64,000 bases of DNA from Cellulosilyticum sp. I15G10I2 (GCF_900095725.1 NZ_FMMP01000006.1:1116001-1180000); one strand, 5' to 3'; shown: positions 53,910 to 63,001, counted from the first letter of the stretch. Numbers and translations: made by a program. Notes: a model not told the origin generated them from the sequence alone.

Positions 53910-54970
53910 TATAGTTTACCTCCTTGCATTACTTGGATGAATTCATCGAATATGTGGGCTGTGTCTGTCGGGCCGGGGCATGCTTCTGGGTGAAACTGCA
54001 CACTATAAATATCAAGATCTTCAAAATACATTCCTTCTACTGTTTGGTCATTCAGATTAGTATGGGTTACCTTTGCGCCTTCTGGCAGTGTCTCTACCAC
54101 ATAGTTATGATTTTGTGAAGTAATATACACGCGATTTGTCACAAAGTCTTTAACTGGATGATTACAGCCGTGGTGACCAAATTTAAGCTTCATCGTATCT
54201 CCGCCAAGTGCCAGTGAAAGCAGCTGGTGACCTAAGCATATTGCTGTAATTGGCTTTTTCCCTACGATTTGTTTAACTGCCTCTACCGTTTCTGGTACAT
54301 CCTTAGGATCAGCAGGCCCATTAGATATGAAAACACCATCTGGATTTATACTAAGTATTTCATCAGCTGTAGCCGTAGCTGGGAATACACTGATCCTGCA
54401 GCCTCTTTCCCCAAAAGAACGGATGATATTTTGCTTTGTTCCGCAGTCAATAAAAGCGATATGCGGACCATTTCCTTTAACTTCATATTTCTCTTTAGTT
54501 GTTACCTCTGATACTGCTGTTTGATTGTTAAACGCATCTATTTTAAGTTTAATTTGACTTGGTGTAAGCTCTCTAACAGCAATGATTGCACGCATCGTAC
54601 CATGCTCTCTGATAACTTTTGTCAGAGCTCTTGTATCAATACCTTCAAGTCCTATAACTTTTTGTGACTTAAGATACCCATCTAATGTGAGTTCACATCT
54701 AAAGTTGTTTGGAAAATCACATTTTTCTCTTACAATAAAAGCTCTTACATGAGCTTTATAGCTCTCCATATCTTCAAGGTTAACACCATAATTACCCACA
54801 AGCGGATAAGTCATAACTACCATTTGCCCATAATAAGAGGGATCTGTGAGTATTTCCTGGTAGCCTGTCATACCCGTATTAAATACGACTTCGCCTATTG
54901 TTTCTTTTAAATAACCGAAGGCTTTGCCTTCAAAAACCATACCGTTTTCTAATATAAGTTGTGCTTTCAT
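53909..54970 (-). CDS. carA: Carbamoyl-phosphate synthase, small subunit
   Basis: 353 residues. The N-terminal CPSase domain has [18 protein letters not shown]; the C-terminal class I glutaminase has its nucleophile in [14 protein letters not shown] and His/Glu in [11 protein letters not shown]. It supplies ammonia to CarB. It overlaps pyrF by one base at ATG/TGA and carB by one base (TAATG), so the three are tightly coupled. Confidence 0.96.
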   Translation of the reverse strand: MKAQLILENGMVFEGKAFGYLKETIGEVVFNTGMTGYQEILTDPSYYGQMVVMTYPLVGNYGVNLEDMESYKAHVRAFIVREKCDFPNNFRCELTLDGYLKSQKVIGLEGIDTRALTKVIREHGTMRAIIAVRELTPSQIKLKIDAFNNQTAVSEVTTKEKYEVKGNGPHIAFIDCGTKQNIIRSFGERGCRISVFPATATADEILSINPDGVFISNGPADPKDVPETVEAVKQIVGKKPITAICLGHQLLSLALGGDTMKLKFGHHGCNHPVKDFVTNRVYITSQNHNYVVETLPEGAKVTHTNLNDQTVEGMYFEDLDIYSVQFHPEACPGPTDTAHIFDEFIQVMQGGKL

Positions 54971-55884
54971 CAGCTCATCACTCCTTGTAGGTCATCTCTC
55001 ATCGCTATAACTGCCTCTTTTGAGGCGATAGCAAAATCTTTTTCCGATACGCTTTTATTACCCTGGTATGCTGCAATAATCCCTCTTGAAGAGTTTACAA
55101 TAATACCTGTACCGTTTTTACCAAAATATTCTTTTAGATCTTCAGCCTTACCGCCTTGCGCCCCATAGCCTGGTACTAAGAAAAAGGTATGTGGCATTCT
55201 TTTTCTTAGTTCTATCCCTTGCTCTTTATAAGTTGCGCCTACTACAGCACCTATTTTACTATAGCCTAGTTCTCCCATAGCCAGCTCGCCCCACTTGCTT
55301 ACAAGATCTGCCGTCTTATCATAAACTGGAATGCCCTCTACTAATAAATCTTGAAGTTCTACGCCGCTTGGATTACTGGTCTTAACAAGTATAAAAAGTC
55401 CTCTGTCGTATTTATTACATGCTTCAATAAAAGGTGATATACCATCAAAACCCATATAGGGATTAAGCGTAACAGCATCTTCTTGCCAAAGATCCATATG
55501 AATTCCCTCTATTTCTACACCCGCAATATGTGCAGCATAAGCAGCCGCTGTTGAGGCAATATCACCTCTTTTGACATCCCCTATTACTACAAGTCCTTTA
55601 GCTTTTGCATAGGCTATCGTTTCTATATAAGCTCTAAGTCCTTCTAAACCATATTGCTCATACATAGCAACTTGAGGTTTTACAGCAGGGATCAACTCAG
55701 ACACTTCATCTAGAATACTTTTATTAAACTTTATAAACATTTCAGCAACTGCTTTTGGTGTTTTTCCATAGCTTTCCAGCATTTCCTCTTTAATAAAAGA
55801 AGGAATCATTGCATAAGTGGGATCGAGGCCCACAACAGTAGGATTTTGAGTTGCATTTATTTGAGTTATTAATCGATCTATCAT
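54970..55884 (-). CDS. pyrF: Orotidine 5'-phosphate decarboxylase (type 2)
   Basis: 304 residues from the ATG at 55884 (AAAGGAG 7 nt upstream). The type 2 (longer) family has NPTVVGLDPTYAMIPSF at the N-terminus and the catalytic Lys/Asp cluster in VIGDVKRGDIASTA. It decarboxylates OMP to UMP. It follows pyrC by 94 nt, the longest gap in the operon. Confidence 0.95.
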   Translation of the reverse strand: MIDRLITQINATQNPTVVGLDPTYAMIPSFIKEEMLESYGKTPKAVAEMFIKFNKSILDEVSELIPAVKPQVAMYEQYGLEGLRAYIETIAYAKAKGLVVIGDVKRGDIASTAAAYAAHIAGVEIEGIHMDLWQEDAVTLNPYMGFDGISPFIEACNKYDRGLFILVKTSNPSGVELQDLLVEGIPVYDKTADLVSKWGELAMGELGYSKIGAVVGATYKEQGIELRKRMPHTFFLVPGYGAQGGKAEDLKEYFGKNGTGIIVNSSRGIIAAYQGNKSVSEKDFAIASKEAVIAMRDDLQGVMS

Positions 55885-55978
55885 CACTTTTCTCCTTTAT
55901 TCTACGCTTACAGTCTTATTGTAACTTTTTTTGCATGTTTATGCAATATATTTAATAATTATTCTAATCGAGTTTAAC

Positions 55979-57250
55979 TTATTTTTGATAAATTATTTTA
56001 CCATTTACTAACGTATAAACTACTTCTCCCGAAACTTGCATTCCTGTAAATGGTGTGTTTTTCCCCTTACTTACAAAAGTATTTGGATCAATTGTGTAGT
56101 TTGCAGTCGTATCGATAATTGTAATATCTGCCGTTTTACCGATTTCTACACTTCCTTTATCTAATCCGAGTATTTCTGCTGGTTTGGTACTCATTTTATC
56201 AATAAGTTCTAAAGGGGTAAGTATCCCTGCCTTAACTAAAGCGGTATAACTGACTGCAAAGCTTGTTTCTAAACCAACAATACCAAATGGTGCCTTGTCA
56301 AACTCTACGTTTTTTTCATCATAGTGGTGCGGCGCATGGTCAGTGGCGATTACATCTATTATACCTTCTTTAAGGGCTATTGTCATAGCTTTTACATCTT
56401 CTTTTGTTCTAAGTGGCGGATTCATTTTTTTATTTGTATCATAATCACCTAGAAGGCCATCATCAAGGGTGAAATAATGCGGGGCTGTTTCTGCTGTAAT
56501 AGCTATCCCTTGCATCTTAGCCATACGAATCAGTTCAATACTTCCTTTTGTACTCATATGTGACAGATGAAGCTTTGCCCCTGTGTACTTTGCCAAAATA
56601 ATATCTCTTGCAACAATCACTTCTTCCGCTTCTCTTGGAATTCCTTTAATACCAAAAACTTGTGCATTTTCTCCTGCATTCATACTCCCGCCAGCCAAAC
56701 TATGATCTTCTGTATGGGAAAAAATCGGGATATTAAAAGGTTTTACATATTGCATGGCTTTCTTCATAAGCCCTGCATCCATAACTGTCTTGCCATCTTC
56801 ACTGACAGCACAAATGCCATGTTCTGCCATTTTTCCGATGTTTGCCAGTGTTTCGCCCTCTTGCCCTTTAGTAATTGCACCTACCGGTAGAACATTAACA
56901 CCATTTGCCTTAGCGGCCATCGTTTTAATATATTCTACGATACATTCATTATCTATAACCGGACTTGTATTTGGCATACAGCATACTGTTGTAAAGCCTC
57001 CTTTTGCAGCAGCCTCACAACCACTTTTAATATCTTCTTTATGTTCAAATCCTGGTTCTCTAAAGTGTACATGCAGATCTATAAGTCCAGGTACAACCCA
57101 TTTGCCTGCTGCATGAATTGTTTGGTCTGCTATATGATGATTATTTTTACCAATTTCTATAATTTTACCATCTTCAATCCAGATATCTGTAATTTCTTGG
57201 GTGTCTGTTTTTGGATTAATAAGTAAACCATCTTGGATACAAAGTTTCAT
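55979..57250 (-). CDS. pyrC: Dihydroorotase
   Basis: 423 residues of the class I amidohydrolase type. Zinc ligands are in GLIDLHVHFREPG, FSHTEDHS, LHLSHMST and DVIATDHAPHHYDEKN. It closes carbamoyl aspartate to dihydroorotate. Its ATG overlaps the pyrB stop by one base (TAATG). Confidence 0.95.
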   Translation of the reverse strand: MKLCIQDGLLINPKTDTQEITDIWIEDGKIIEIGKNNHHIADQTIHAAGKWVVPGLIDLHVHFREPGFEHKEDIKSGCEAAAKGGFTTVCCMPNTSPVIDNECIVEYIKTMAAKANGVNVLPVGAITKGQEGETLANIGKMAEHGICAVSEDGKTVMDAGLMKKAMQYVKPFNIPIFSHTEDHSLAGGSMNAGENAQVFGIKGIPREAEEVIVARDIILAKYTGAKLHLSHMSTKGSIELIRMAKMQGIAITAETAPHYFTLDDGLLGDYDTNKKMNPPLRTKEDVKAMTIALKEGIIDVIATDHAPHHYDEKNVEFDKAPFGIVGLETSFAVSYTALVKAGILTPLELIDKMSTKPAEILGLDKGSVEIGKTADITIIDTTANYTIDPNTFVSKGKNTPFTGMQVSGEVVYTLVNGKIIYQK

Positions 57251-58173
57251 TATTTCATTCTCCCTTCATCTAGTAAAGCTAAAATTGCCATCCTTACTGC
57301 TACACCATTTGTAACTTGCTCATCTATTACCGAAACGCTGCTGTCTAAAAGCTCTGGCATAAGTTCAACACCTCTGTTAACTGGCGCTGGATGCATCAGC
57401 ACAGCCTCCTTACTCGCATAAGAAAACATTTCTTGGTCTAGTCCATAAAGCTGACTATATTCTCTAAGGTTTGGAAAAAGTCCGCCTTTTTGTCTCTCAA
57501 GCTGAATACGAAGGCCCATGACCACATCAGCGTCTTTTACTGCATTTTTGATATTGGTTGTTACCTCACAACCAAGTGCTTCCATACTCTTTGCAATAAG
57601 CGTTCCTGAACCTGCAAGTGTGACCTTGGCGCCTAATTTTATAAGTCCAAATACATTGGATCTTGCGACTCTGCTATGGGCTATATCACCAACTATTGTT
57701 ACTTTTAAATCTTTAAATCCACCTTTTTTTTCATAAATAGTATAAAGATCCAGAAGTGCCTGTGTAGGATGCTCATTAGCCCCATCCCCAGCGTTAATAA
57801 CAGAAGCTTTCACATTCTTTGCAAGTAAATGGCTGGCGCCGCTCATACTGTGTCTTATAATCATATAGTCTATCCCCATTCGATCCAGCGTAATACCTGT
57901 ATCAGCGAGTGTCTCACCTTTTTGTACACTACTTGAAGCGATCCCAAGGTCTGTAACATTTGCACCAAGATATGTGCCTGCCATTGCAAAAGCCAATCTT
58001 GTCCTCGTACTATTTTCATAAAACAAAGTAACAATACTCTTATTTTTCAATAGATTCTTTTTTTCTTCCTTACCTAAAACGATTGGTTTCATGTCCTTTG
58101 CGAGTTCTATAATAGACATTATTTTAGAAATTTCCAAATCTCTTATTCCTAGCAAGTCTTTTTGACAAAGCAT
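57250..58173 (-). CDS. pyrB: Aspartate carbamoyltransferase, catalytic subunit
   Basis: 307 residues from the ATG at 58173 (AAAGGATGG upstream; a GTG one codon earlier is less likely). The carbamoyl-phosphate loop is FYENSTRTRLAFAMAG; other contacts include HPTQALLDLYTI and MHPAPVNRGVEL. It makes carbamoyl aspartate. No pyrI gene follows, so allosteric control by PyrI is absent in this operon. First gene of the pyr operon, directly after the leader attenuator. Confidence 0.95.
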   Translation of the reverse strand: MLCQKDLLGIRDLEISKIMSIIELAKDMKPIVLGKEEKKNLLKNKSIVTLFYENSTRTRLAFAMAGTYLGANVTDLGIASSSVQKGETLADTGITLDRMGIDYMIIRHSMSGASHLLAKNVKASVINAGDGANEHPTQALLDLYTIYEKKGGFKDLKVTIVGDIAHSRVARSNVFGLIKLGAKVTLAGSGTLIAKSMEALGCEVTTNIKNAVKDADVVMGLRIQLERQKGGLFPNLREYSQLYGLDQEMFSYASKEAVLMHPAPVNRGVELMPELLDSSVSVIDEQVTNGVAVRMAILALLDEGRMK

Positions 58174-58202
58174 CACAGCACCATCCTTTAAAAGTGATTT
58201 TT

Positions 58203-58248
58203 AACAAAATAAAAGGCAATAAAAAGATAATTATCTTTTCATTGCCTT
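58203..58248 (-). terminator. Attenuator terminator in the pyr leader
   Basis: AAGGCAAT-G-AAAAGATAA pairs with TTATCTTTT-T-ATTGCCTT (G-U in the middle), a near-perfect 18-bp stem, followed by TTATTTTG. It lies only 30 nt before pyrB, ahead of the first structural gene, so it must be a regulated attenuator. The leader ORF's stop codon is at the tip of its 5' arm. Confidence 0.85.
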
Positions 58249-58407
58249 GTCCCTTACAGAAGATACTAATTTTTGGAAAACATAAGTGAAGACACTTATA
58301 CTTATAGAAAAAAAGTATGTATCTGTCATTTTATTATTTAATTGTACTACTTTATTGTATGCAACTAAATCCTCACTACTAACTTTTTGAGTGTTTAATG
58401 GTTTCAT
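58231..58407 (-). CDS. Putative pyr leader peptide (pyrL-like)
   Basis: 58 codons from the ATG at 58407, with AAAAAGGAG 6 nt upstream; an ATG directly before it is also possible. The sequence starts MKPLNTQKVSSED, passes a U-rich stretch coding YFFSIS (seven T in a row in the DNA), and ends RDKAMKR-TAA with the stop inside the terminator's stem. The amino-acid sequence resembles no family I know. The layout, with a U-run in the ORF and a stop within the terminator, mirrors E. coli pyrL, where a closely following ribosome prevents termination when UTP is low. The peptide may matter only as a translated leader. Confidence 0.65.
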   Translation of the reverse strand: MKPLNTQKVSSEDLVAYNKVVQLNNKMTDTYFFSISISVFTYVFQKLVSSVRDKAMKR

Positions 58408-58422
58408 CATGATCTCCTTTTT

Positions 58423-58436
58423 GGCCTCTCTGGACC
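58423..58436 (-). promoter_or_regulatory. PyrR-binding RNA hairpin
   Basis: The leader RNA reads GGUCCAGAGAGGCC, which matches the PyrR recognition pattern UCCNGNGAGGY, and is closed by UUU/AAA to give a small stem-loop. It ends 3-5 nt before the AAGGAG of the leader ORF, so bound PyrR could block that ribosome-binding site. No pyrR gene is in this window. Confidence 0.8.
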
Positions 58437-58442
58437 AAACTT

Positions 58443-58452
58443 AAAGGCAATA
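58443..58452 (-). promoter_or_regulatory. Candidate antiterminator segment (copy of the terminator 3' arm)
   Basis: TATTGCCTTT near the transcript's 5' end is identical to ten bases of the terminator's 3' arm (58221-58212). It could pair with the terminator's 5' arm AAGGCAAU about 200 nt downstream and so stop the terminator forming. Confidence 0.45.
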
Positions 58453-58475
58453 TTATATTCATTTTTCTGTATCAT

Positions 58476-58504
58476 ATAGTAACATAGATACTATGCAGTG
58501 TCAA
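58476..58504 (-). promoter_or_regulatory. Sigma-A promoter of the pyr operon
   Basis: Consensus TTGACA (58504-58499), 17 bp, TACTAT (58481-58476). Transcription should begin near 58469, so the untranslated leader to pyrB is close to 300 nt. Confidence 0.85.
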
Positions 58505-58599
58505 TATCTTCTTATATGTTATGTTGCAAAAATTTTAAATAAGTACGAATAAACTATTTATAAAATTTTTTATATATTATTTATATTTAATGTACCTTA

Positions 58600-58627
58600 T
58601 GGACATAATATCTTGTATAATTATAAG
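58600..58627 (+). promoter_or_regulatory. Possible promoter of the symporter gene
   Basis: TGGACA (58600-58605), 16 bp, TATAAG (58622-58627). A TATAAT at 58616 overlaps it but lacks a good -35. It is divergent from the pyr promoter about 100 bp away. Confidence 0.4.
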
Positions 58628-58681
58628 ATATTCTTGCCCTGTTTGCAAAATATGATAAATTTATAAAATGGAGGAAAACAG

Positions 58682-59833
58682 ATGAAAAGATTTGGTTTAT
58701 TGCCAAGGCTGATTATTGGTATTATAGCCGGTATTTTAATTGGCAGCACCGGTGTTGAGTTTTTAACACGTATTTTAGTTACTTTTAGTGGTATATTTGG
58801 AAATTTCTTAGGCTATATCATTCCCTTAATTATTATTGGTTTTGTAGCCCCAGGTATTGCAGAACTCGGCGGGAAAGCCGGAAAGCTTCTGGGATATACT
58901 GCGGGCATTGCCTATTTGTCTACTATTATAGCGGGTACTATCGCTTTTTTAACCGCTACACTCATATTACCAAGCATTATAACAGCAAGCAGTGATGTTT
59001 CGGGTGAAGGTATGAAAATCGCACCTTATTTTGAAATCCAAATGCCAGCAATTATGAGCGTTATGACTGCTTTAATAACAGCATTCTTATTTGGCTTAGG
59101 AATGGCCGCGATTAAAGGTAAAACAATGTTTAATTTTATGAATGAGTTTCAAGAAATTATTAAAAAAGTCATCGAAAATATAATCATTCCAATACTGCCG
59201 ATATACATCGCAGGACTTTTTGCCAAGATGGCCTATACGGGTGAAGTTACAAGGACTTTATCGGTGTTTGGCAGAGTATTCGTCTTAGTCGTTATCATTC
59301 ATATCTGCTATATTATACTTCAATATTTAGTGGCGGGAAGCATCACTAAGCTCAATCCTTTCTTAGCCATTAAAAATATGCTCCCTGCTTATTTTACAGC
59401 GATTGGTACCCAATCTTCTGCAGCTACCATACCGGTTACAGTACGAACTACTAAAACCAATGGGGTATCAGATGAAGTGGCGGATTTTGCAGTGCCATTA
59501 TGTGCAACCATTCATCTAGCAGGAAGTACTATCACCTTAACAATTTGTGCTACTGCTGTAATGGCGCTAGAAGGAGCTACCTTCAACTTTACACAAATAA
59601 TGCCGTTTATCTTAATGTTGGGTATAACAATGGTAGCAGCACCCGGTGTGCCTGGTGGAGCTATTATGGCTGCTTTAGGACTATTAGAAACCATGTTAGG
59701 CTTTACAGATGCCCAACTTGCACTCATGATGGCACTTTATGTTGCCCAGGATAGCTTTGGTACGGCTGCAAATGTTACAGGCGATGGTGCTATTGCTTTA
59801 ATTGTAAATAAATTAGCTAGAAAAACATCGTAA
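58682..59833 (+). CDS. Dicarboxylate/amino acid:cation symporter (DAACS family)
   Basis: 383 residues, eight or more membrane segments and two re-entrant loops. Family marks are FGNFLGYIIPLIIIGFVAPG, the serine-rich loop AIGTQSSAATIPVTVRT, and the C-terminal DSFGTAANVTGDGAIAL, which holds substrate and cation ligands. Members import glutamate, aspartate, serine or C4-dicarboxylates with Na+ or H+. It is slightly shorter than the 410-430 residues of GltP/DctA. Start with TGGAGGAAAACAG. It is the only clear plus-strand gene here and lies back to back with pyr. Aspartate uptake would suit pyrimidine synthesis, but that is speculation. Confidence 0.9.
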   Translation: MKRFGLLPRLIIGIIAGILIGSTGVEFLTRILVTFSGIFGNFLGYIIPLIIIGFVAPGIAELGGKAGKLLGYTAGIAYLSTIIAGTIAFLTATLILPSIITASSDVSGEGMKIAPYFEIQMPAIMSVMTALITAFLFGLGMAAIKGKTMFNFMNEFQEIIKKVIENIIIPILPIYIAGLFAKMAYTGEVTRTLSVFGRVFVLVVIIHICYIILQYLVAGSITKLNPFLAIKNMLPAYFTAIGTQSSAATIPVTVRTTKTNGVSDEVADFAVPLCATIHLAGSTITLTICATAVMALEGATFNFTQIMPFILMLGITMVAAPGVPGGAIMAALGLLETMLGFTDAQLALMMALYVAQDSFGTAANVTGDGAIALIVNKLARKTS

Positions 59834-59834
59834 T

Positions 59835-59878
59835 AAAAAGAACGTCTGTCTAATCTTAATGCAAACAGGCGTTCTTTT
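59835..59878. terminator. Bidirectional terminator between the symporter and HAD genes
   Basis: AAAAAGAACG-T-CTGT pairs with ACAG-G-CGTTCTTTT across a 14-nt loop. A and T tracts flank both sides. It is 2 nt after the symporter stop and 5 nt from the end of the convergent HAD gene, so it likely serves both. Confidence 0.85.
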
Positions 59879-59882
59879 CATT

Positions 59883-60689
59883 TTAAACAATATGCTCTAT
59901 CCATCTTATCACATAAGCGATCGCATCTTCATTATTACTAGGTGCAAAATATCTTGCTTTATCAACTAGCCTCTTTGCACCATTCGCTACACAAAACCCA
60001 TAAGCTGCATTCTCTAAAAGATCAATATCGTTCATATTATCCCCTACAGCTATTACTTTTGATGGATCGATATGATACAAATCCATTAGATAATTAAGCG
60101 CCGCACCTTTTGTACTGTACTGAGGCGTTATCTCTAAATACCTCGCCCCGCTCCTTATAATAAGCCCTTGATCATATCTCTTATAAAAAATACTCTCTAG
60201 GTAATCTATTTCTTGCTCTTCGCCTATTAATAGGACTTTTGTCCATTTTTTGTCCCAAAGCTCTGATTTAATCTGATAAATGACATCATAGCCTTGTCTG
60301 GAAAACCTATATGAATATCTACAAGGTTTATAAATGTAGACATTATCCTCGCAATAAATCTCTATGCCTAAATAAGTTTCTTCTTTTTTTAGCACTTCTA
60401 TAATACTTTTTCTATCTTCTTCCAAAAAAGATTGATAAAGCGTTTTATCTTGTGTATAATCATAAATTTTACAGCCATTATAAAGGATAGCCGGAAAATT
60501 AATGTTTAAAGGGTAGACAACATTTCTAGCAGAGGGGGTCATCCGCCCTGTTGCAATCGTAAAACGACCTCCCTCGTTTATAAAATAGGCAATAGCCTCT
60601 CTATTAACTTTTGATATTTTTCCCTTGTCATTAAGCAACGTACCATCCATATCCGTAACCAATAAATAGCCCTCAAACTTCTTATCCAT
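59883..60689 (-). CDS. Cof-type HAD-superfamily phosphatase
   Basis: 268 residues. HAD motif I is VTDMDGTLLND, motif II TIATGRM, motif III Lys in YSTKGAALNYL and motif IV AVGDNMNDIDLLENA. The C2B cap domain lies between about residues 85 and 190. Such enzymes dephosphorylate sugar phosphates, nucleotides or FMN; the substrate cannot be named. It follows the thymidine-kinase-like gene by 3 nt, so the pair is cotranscribed. Confidence 0.9.
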   Translation of the reverse strand: MDKKFEGYLLVTDMDGTLLNDKGKISKVNREAIAYFINEGGRFTIATGRMTPSARNVVYPLNINFPAILYNGCKIYDYTQDKTLYQSFLEEDRKSIIEVLKKEETYLGIEIYCEDNVYIYKPCRYSYRFSRQGYDVIYQIKSELWDKKWTKVLLIGEEQEIDYLESIFYKRYDQGLIIRSGARYLEITPQYSTKGAALNYLMDLYHIDPSKVIAVGDNMNDIDLLENAAYGFCVANGAKRLVDKARYFAPSNNEDAIAYVIRWIEHIV

Positions 60690-60692
60690 ATG

Positions 60693-61295
60693 TTATTCCT
60701 CAACTTGTCCTAGCATTTTATAAATCTTATAAAAATCAAGTTTAGATACAGTCGTATAACTTGTCTTATCTAAGTCACCAACAACAATAGATTCTTCGTC
60801 ACTTGCAAGCTGGCTTGGCACGCCGTTAGTATATTTAATATGATGATTAAGTGTATTTTGATCTTTATCTACCATACGTATAATTTCTATTTCATCTGCA
60901 TAAGCAAGTGCTAAGGCTGCACTTGGAAAAGGTGTTCCTTTCCAAGACATTCGAAGTCCATACATACTGACATTGGCGGTACATACTGCACTTAACTTAT
61001 AAAGCTCATTGATCTGCTGCTCACTAAGCATATGAAATTCATCTACAACTATGTAATCGTAATTATTAAAAATAATATCATTAATATCTAAACACTCTTC
61101 TGGTTTAAGCAGAATATCTGCTTTTACCTGATCTTTGATGAGTCTGCTGCATATATACCCCCCATCCCTTGTATCTAATTCTGGTTTTATCACCAAAGTT
61201 TTTAAGTTTCTTATTTTTAGATTTTGCACCTCAGCGATTGCTCTTGCAGACTTTGATGATCCCATTACCCCCACTGTAACTTTAAAAAAACCCAT
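60693..61295 (-). CDS. Divergent thymidine kinase-like protein (type II TK fold)
   Basis: 200 residues. Alignment by eye to type II thymidine kinase: P-loop VGVMGSSKSA (usual GPMxSGKS, here the Gly before Lys is Ser), DTRDGG, IVVDEFHML (usual DEAQFF) and lasso loop YGLRMSWKGTPFPSA. The Cys pairs that bind structural zinc in the C-terminal half are all missing (IRMVDKDQN where CxxC is expected; no CRxCY). It may still be a nucleoside kinase or have changed function. Start with AAAGGAG. It lies 19 nt after sirC. Confidence 0.7.
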   Translation of the reverse strand: MGFFKVTVGVMGSSKSARAIAEVQNLKIRNLKTLVIKPELDTRDGGYICSRLIKDQVKADILLKPEECLDINDIIFNNYDYIVVDEFHMLSEQQINELYKLSAVCTANVSMYGLRMSWKGTPFPSAALALAYADEIEIIRMVDKDQNTLNHHIKYTNGVPSQLASDEESIVVGDLDKTSYTTVSKLDFYKIYKMLGQVEE

Positions 61296-61314
61296 CTTTG
61301 ATCTCCTTTTATCC

Positions 61315-61914
61315 TTATTTCATACTTTCTAACTGCTCAAGATAGAACTGAAGTCCTTTTCTATTCATATCCAAAAGGCTGTTTAAGAGGGTAGCTTTTT
61401 CTGCCTCATCCAACGCTTGGCATACTATGTGCTCCCTTATCTGGCCCAAAAGTTTAACATATACTTCATAATCCTCATTGTATTTACCTTCTAATTCCCG
61501 TTTTATTCTACGTGCTAATGCTGGACTATTGCCCCCAGTAGATATACTTATAATAAGATCTCCTCTTTTAATAAAGCTGGGCATAATAAAACTTGATAAA
61601 CTAGGATTTGAAACCACATTGCACAGTATCTGATGCTTCTGACAATAGTCTCCTATTTGTGCATTCAATGCTTTATCATCAGTTGCTGCTACTACAATAT
61701 AACTCTTTTCTAAATAAGTCTCACGATAACTATCCTGAATAAGCTGAATATTTCCTTTGCTATCTTCAAAAGATTTAACAAACTTTTTACTTACTACTGT
61801 TACCTGTCCATTAAAAGTTAAAAAATGAGTTGCTTTTCTATAGGCAACCCTTCCGCCCCCTATGACCGTTATCTTTTTATCCGTTAAATCAAGCATAATA
61901 GGATAGTACATCAT
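61315..61914 (-). CDS. sirC: Precorrin-2 dehydrogenase / sirohydrochlorin ferrochelatase (Met8/SirC family)
   Basis: 199 residues from the ATG at 61914 (AGGAG 5 nt upstream). The NAD loop is ITVIGGGRVAYRKA; STGGNSPALARRIKREL is the signature of the second domain. It oxidises precorrin-2 to sirohydrochlorin and may insert iron to make siroheme, needed by AsrC. It follows hemB by 41 nt. No separate uroporphyrinogen methyltransferase gene is in the window. Confidence 0.9.
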   Translation of the reverse strand: MMYYPIMLDLTDKKITVIGGGRVAYRKATHFLTFNGQVTVVSKKFVKSFEDSKGNIQLIQDSYRETYLEKSYIVVAATDDKALNAQIGDYCQKHQILCNVVSNPSLSSFIMPSFIKRGDLIISISTGGNSPALARRIKRELEGKYNEDYEVYVKLLGQIREHIVCQALDEAEKATLLNSLLDMNRKGLQFYLEQLESMK

Positions 61915-61955
61915 TAGTTCTCCTGTCTTTTTATACTTCAAATATCAACAAGTGA

Positions 61956-62930
61956 TTAATCTTTAAGCATTTTTGCAACATCTTTTGCAAAATACGTAAT
62001 AATAATATCCGCACCTGCACGTTTAATACCTAAAAGTGTTTCTATAACAGCCTTTTTATCTAATAAACCTTGTTCAACAGCCATCTTAAGCATTGCATAC
62101 TCACCGCTTACATTATAAGCAGCAACAGGGACATTAAAAGAATCTTTTACTCTTCTTATGATATCTAAGTAAGCTAATGCCGGCTTCACCATGACAATAT
62201 CTGCGCCTTCTTCAATATCTAATGCAACTTCTCTTAAAGCTTCATCACTATTTGCATAGTCCATTTGATAAGATTTACGATCTCCAAAAGCAGGTGCTGA
62301 ACCTGCGGCTTCCCTGAAAGGACCATAAAAACTAGAAGCATATTTTGCGCTATAGCTCATAATAGGAATATGTGTATACCCTGCTTCATCCAGCTCCCCT
62401 CGCATATATCCTACCCTTCCATCCATCATGTCTGATGGTGCAATCATATCTGCTCCGGCTTTTGCGTGACTTAATGCAACCTGCCCTAAATAGTATAGAG
62501 ATTTTTCATTGTCTACATACCCCACTTCATTTAAAATACCGCAGTGTCCATGTGTAGTATACTCGCACATACATACATCCGTAATTACATACAGTTTATC
62601 TGTAATATTTTTTATTTTTTTAATAGCTTTTTGGACAATCCCATTTTCACTATATGCCTCACTGCCCTTGTTATCTTTAGTATCTGGTATCCCAAAAAGA
62701 AGTACATATTTAATACCTAACTGAATAATTTCATGTATTTCTCCTTCTAATCTATCAATTGAAAATCTATAAACACCTTTTAAAGAACTAATCTCCTCTT
62801 TAACATCACTGCCTTCTATAATAAAAAGTGGATAGATAAGATCAGAAACCTCCAATGTAGTTTCCCTGACAAGTTCCCTTACAAGTGGATTGTATCTTAA
62901 TCTTCTTGGCCTCTTATTCATAATTTTCAT
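61956..62930 (-). CDS. hemB: Porphobilinogen synthase (delta-aminolevulinate dehydratase)
   Basis: 324 residues. The two Schiff-base Lys regions are [15 protein letters not shown] and [12 protein letters not shown]; the zinc-type Cys cluster [14 protein letters not shown] shows a Zn-dependent enzyme. It condenses two 5-aminolevulinate molecules into porphobilinogen. An ATG three codons downstream is an alternative start. It heads the hemB-sirC-TK-HAD group. Confidence 0.95.
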   Translation of the reverse strand: MKIMNKRPRRLRYNPLVRELVRETTLEVSDLIYPLFIIEGSDVKEEISSLKGVYRFSIDRLEGEIHEIIQLGIKYVLLFGIPDTKDNKGSEAYSENGIVQKAIKKIKNITDKLYVITDVCMCEYTTHGHCGILNEVGYVDNEKSLYYLGQVALSHAKAGADMIAPSDMMDGRVGYMRGELDEAGYTHIPIMSYSAKYASSFYGPFREAAGSAPAFGDRKSYQMDYANSDEALREVALDIEEGADIVMVKPALAYLDIIRRVKDSFNVPVAAYNVSGEYAMLKMAVEQGLLDKKAVIETLLGIKRAGADIIITYFAKDVAKMLKD

Positions 62931-63001
62931 CTCTTTTCTCTCTATTGTCTATATTTTAATCAAAGCATTTTTTTATTGTGTATTTTTAACTCATCCCACA
63001 A

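Noticed and set aside
58231-58407. Leader ORF as an ordinary small functional protein
   Set aside because: Its stop lies inside an intrinsic terminator and its ribosome-binding site abuts a PyrR hairpin, so a regulatory leader explains it better; a peptide function cannot be fully excluded.
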